From contig JBJXGV010000072.1 in NCBI GenBank assembly GCA_046160485.1, positions 1 to 64,000 on the forward strand: DNA of 64,000 nt, in the 5' to 3' direction. A model generated the notes under the pieces. It had not been told where the DNA came from and ran no database searches. It saw only the letters and a program-made list of their open reading frames with translations. Below are positions 61,657 to 64,000 of this stretch, in pieces. The number at the start of each line of letters is the position of its first letter. The first letter of the stretch is position 1. Origin of the DNA: JBJXGV01 sp046160485 (GTDB lineage: Bacteria; Orphanbacterota; Orphanbacteria; JBJXGV01). The translations under genes and the position numbers were made by a program.

Positions 61657-64000
61657 ATGATCGAGCACCACCACTTTGGTGAGGTGTTGCGCTCGCGCTT
61701 GCCGTTGCGTCTCTCGGCGCCCGCGCTGACCGTCGCGTGCCTTCTCGCGAGCGCTTCAGTCGCGTTCGGCTCCGCGCTCGCGCCAGTCGGCACTCTCCCC
61801 TACGCGGAGCCGCCGATCGAATTCGTGCCAGGCGAGGTCATTTTCCAGCTCACCGAAGAAGCGGCGAGTGCGAGCGCGCAGCAAAAGCAGAGTCCGCCCG
61901 ACGGACGCACCGGCCTCGCAAGCGTGGATGAGCGCCTCGCTGCGATCGGCGCGGCGAGCATCGCGCCCCTTTTCGATATCGCGGCCGACGCGATGAAGCG
62001 CAGCGAAGCCGGACTCGATCGCATCTACGTCGCACGCTTCGACGCGCAGATCGCCGCCGATATCGCCGCGCAGTCCCTCGCCGGCGTCCCGGGTGTCGCG
62101 TTCGCGGAGCCGAACTACATCGCGCGCGCGTCCTTCGCGCCGAACGATCCGATGTTTCCGCTTCAGTGGGGGCACGACAACGGCGGGCAAGCCACCAAGT
62201 ACACCGGCGGCACGACCGGCACCCCCGACGGGGACTCCGACACACCGGAAGCGTGGGATCTTACGACCGGAAGCGCCTCGCTCATCCTCGCGATTCTCGA
62301 CACGGGAATCGACGCGGGGCATCCTGAGTTCGCTGGGCGCGTGCTCCCGGGCTACGACTTCGTCAACAACGACGCGAACCCCAACGACGATCACGGACAC
62401 GGTACGGCGTGCGCTGGAATCGCCGCAGCGGCCGGCAACAACGGCGTGGGGATCGCCGGCGTCGCGTGGAACGTGAAGATTCTACCCGTGAAGGTGCTCA
62501 ACGCGTCGGGAGCCGGCTCGTACTCGCAGCTCGCGAGCGGCATCACATACGCGGCCGATAGCGGCGCGCGCATCCTCTCGCTTTCACTCGGAGGACCGGC
62601 GTCGGCGGTGTTGCAGGCCGCGGTGGACTACGCGGCGAACACAAAGGGCTGCGCTCTGTTTTGCGCGGTCGGAAACTCGAACAGGCGCGTGATCGAACAC
62701 CCCGCGGCACTGCCGAACGCGATCGGCGTCGGCGCGCTTGCGCCCTGCAGCCAGCGCAAGTTCACGGTGAGCTGCGATTGCGAGTGGTGGTGGGGATCCA
62801 ACTACGGCGCCGGACTCGATTTTCTCGCGCCGGGCGTTCGCATCCACACGACCGACATTCGTGGCGCCGCCGGGCTCGCGTCGGGCGACTACTACTCCAC
62901 GTTCAATGGCACCTCCGCAGCGGCTCCGTTCGCCGCGGGAGTCGGCGCGCTCGTAATGTCGCGCAATCCCGCGCTCTCGAACACGGAGTTGCTCGCGCTT
63001 CTTCAGAACACGTGCGATGACCTCGGCGCCGTCGGACTCGACGTGCAAACCGGCTACGGAAGGCTCAATGCTGCGCGCGCCGTGGAGAACGCCGGCGGCG
63101 ACGGCAGCGGCGGCGACGATGGCGACGACAGCGGCGATGACGACGGCAATAACGGCGGTGACGATCCGATCCCGCCCGTGACGATCTTCTCCGAGAACTT
63201 CGAAGGAGTGATCGTGCCCGGCGCCGTGTGGGCGGCGAACGACGCGAACACGACGAATGGGAACGACTACTGGGGAGAGCAGACGTCGGGCACCGGGGCG
63301 CGCGTGTACGGTGGAACGCGAAGCGCGTACGCGGCGGACAACTCGAGCGTGACCGGTCAGCGCTACGACAGCCACATGAGTTCTCAGCTTGCTCTCGTGA
63401 ACCCGATCCCGGTGAGCCCCTACTCGAACGTTCAGCTTTCGTTCTGGAAGTGGCACGAGACCTACAACGCGAGCGACTATCTGGCCTTCGAATACTGGAA
63501 CGGCACTGCGTGGGTCGAGCAGCAGCGTTGGTCTGGTGCGTCGTCGGAGTGGACGAACGTGACGCTCGCGCTCACCGGTTTTACGACTCTCCAGTTCCGC
63601 TTCATGTTCTTTTCGAACGCGTCGGGCACGCTCGAAGGCGCGTACGTCGACGATATCATTCTGACGGGTGTTCCTTCTGCGTCTGGCCAGAGTGCGACGC
63701 CGGAACCTGTCGCGGTGAGTTTCGTCAGCGAGGTGACGGCTGAAGGTGTTCCTGTCGAGCAGGAGCGGCTCGTCGAGGCGCCCGCGAGTGCGCCGCTCTC
63801 CACTGTGGCGCTCGCGATCACGCCGAATCCGGCGCGCGACCAGGCGTCGATTCGCTACTCGATTCCGACGGGATCGCCGGTCGTGCTCGAGCTGTTCTCG
63901 GTCGATGGCCGCCGTGTGCGGTCGCTCGAGAGCGGATGGCTAACGGCAGGCAATCACATCGCCGCGTGGGACGGACGCGATGCGGCGGGCCGAGATGTCG
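61657..64000 (+). CDS. Subtilisin-like serine protease with FlgD-type tail, cut by window edge
   Basis: 781 codons are visible and the gene runs off the right end. ATG 61657 follows AAGGAGGA. A signal peptide (about residues 17-42) and an I9-like propeptide (FVPGEVIFQL through VAFAEPNY) precede the S8 catalytic domain with the full triad: Asp215 (LAILDTGIDAGHPEF), His248 (DDHGHGTACAG) and Ser420 (NGTSAAAPFAAG), plus the oxyanion Asn340 (AVGNSN). An Asp/Gly-rich linker of about 25 residues (GGDDGDDSGDDDGNNGGDD, calcium-binding in style) leads to a jelly-roll domain (NDYWGEQTSGTGARVYGG) and the start of a FlgD/sorting domain (ITPNPARDQASIRYSIPTG). A secreted or surface protease. Confidence 0.93.
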   Translation, partial: MIEHHHFGEVLRSRLPLRLSAPALTVACLLASASVAFGSALAPVGTLPYAEPPIEFVPGEVIFQLTEEAASASAQQKQSPPDGRTGLASVDERLAAIGAASIAPLFDIAADAMKRSEAGLDRIYVARFDAQIAADIAAQSLAGVPGVAFAEPNYIARASFAPNDPMFPLQWGHDNGGQATKYTGGTTGTPDGDSDTPEAWDLTTGSASLILAILDTGIDAGHPEFAGRVLPGYDFVNNDANPNDDHGHGTACAGIAAAAGNNGVGIAGVAWNVKILPVKVLNASGAGSYSQLASGITYAADSGARILSLSLGGPASAVLQAAVDYAANTKGCALFCAVGNSNRRVIEHPAALPNAIGVGALAPCSQRKFTVSCDCEWWWGSNYGAGLDFLAPGVRIHTTDIRGAAGLASGDYYSTFNGTSAAAPFAAGVGALVMSRNPALSNTELLALLQNTCDDLGAVGLDVQTGYGRLNAARAVENAGGDGSGGDDGDDSGDDDGNNGGDDPIPPVTIFSENFEGVIVPGAVWAANDANTTNGNDYWGEQTSGTGARVYGGTRSAYAADNSSVTGQRYDSHMSSQLALVNPIPVSPYSNVQLSFWKWHETYNASDYLAFEYWNGTAWVEQQRWSGASSEWTNVTLALTGFTTLQFRFMFFSNASGTLEGAYVDDIILTGVPSASGQSATPEPVAVSFVSEVTAEGVPVEQERLVEAPASAPLSTVALAITPNPARDQASIRYSIPTGSPVVLELFSVDGRRVRSLESGWLTAGNHIAAWDGRDAAGRDV

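Overview
The window comes from a high-GC, Gram-negative bacterium. Several secreted proteins end in a FlgD/Ig-like domain with a short basic tail. There are two LVIVD-type 'choice-of-anchor B' paralogues, eukaryote-like Ser/Thr kinases fused to TPR or TolB-like beta-propeller domains, and a DUF2723 membrane protein. Together these are what I associate with Candidatus Eisenbacteria and neighbouring FCB-group lineages. That placement is inference from gene content; there is no rRNA gene here. I saw no tRNA, rRNA, CRISPR array, insertion sequence or phage module.

Layout. 0-8.5 kb: three Hanks-type kinases on the minus strand (the first cut by the window edge), a UvrD-family helicase, and a nucleotidyltransferase pair (a small gene plus an NTase) with a decayed second NTase copy at 311-532. 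8.6-15.5 kb: two exported proteins, MscL, a DUF3078 barrel, a repeat-rich peptidoglycan-binding protein, then a sigma factor/small membrane protein/MscS-like operon. 15.5-28.9 kb: housekeeping and accessory genes: class V aminotransferase, a membrane protein with a PA14 domain, DUF1573, a DUF1579 protein with a histone-like tail, a glutaryl-CoA dehydrogenase-like enzyme, an ATP-grasp protein, an Rrf2 regulator, a divergent pair of a five-heme exported cytochrome and a cytochrome/beta-propeller lipoprotein, an ECF sigma factor and TadA. 28.9-42.1 kb: mainly large exported proteins (two anchor-B paralogues, a FlgD-tailed protein coupled to a DUF2723 protein, a TolB-like lipoprotein, a 1,207-residue multidomain protein). 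42.2-46.7 kb: carA-carB.

46.7-61.2 kb is the most interesting part: a dense multiheme cytochrome locus with 67 CXXCH motifs. On the plus strand, in what looks like one operon, lie an NHL-repeat protein, a hexaheme cytochrome whose motif order closely follows the nanowire cytochrome OmcS, a second hexaheme cytochrome, an outer-membrane beta-barrel, two CsgG/LpoB-like lipoproteins, a small exported protein and a cytochrome with 42 CXXCH motifs. Facing it on the minus strand is a HybA-HybB-type fusion (four [4Fe-4S] sites plus an NrfD-like quinol module) translationally coupled to a 13-heme membrane-anchored cytochrome, with a decayed outer-membrane protein gene between the two groups. I read this as an extracellular electron transfer system: quinol oxidation at the inner membrane, periplasmic transfer through very long heme wires, an outer-membrane conduit and a polymerising surface cytochrome. 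The window ends inside a subtilisin-like protease with a FlgD-type tail.

Clear vegetative-type promoters (TTGACA or close, 16 bp, TACAAT or close) precede the sigma factor, the Rrf2 regulator and the cytochrome/propeller lipoprotein. This suggests the housekeeping sigma factor uses an ordinary consensus with a slightly short spacer.
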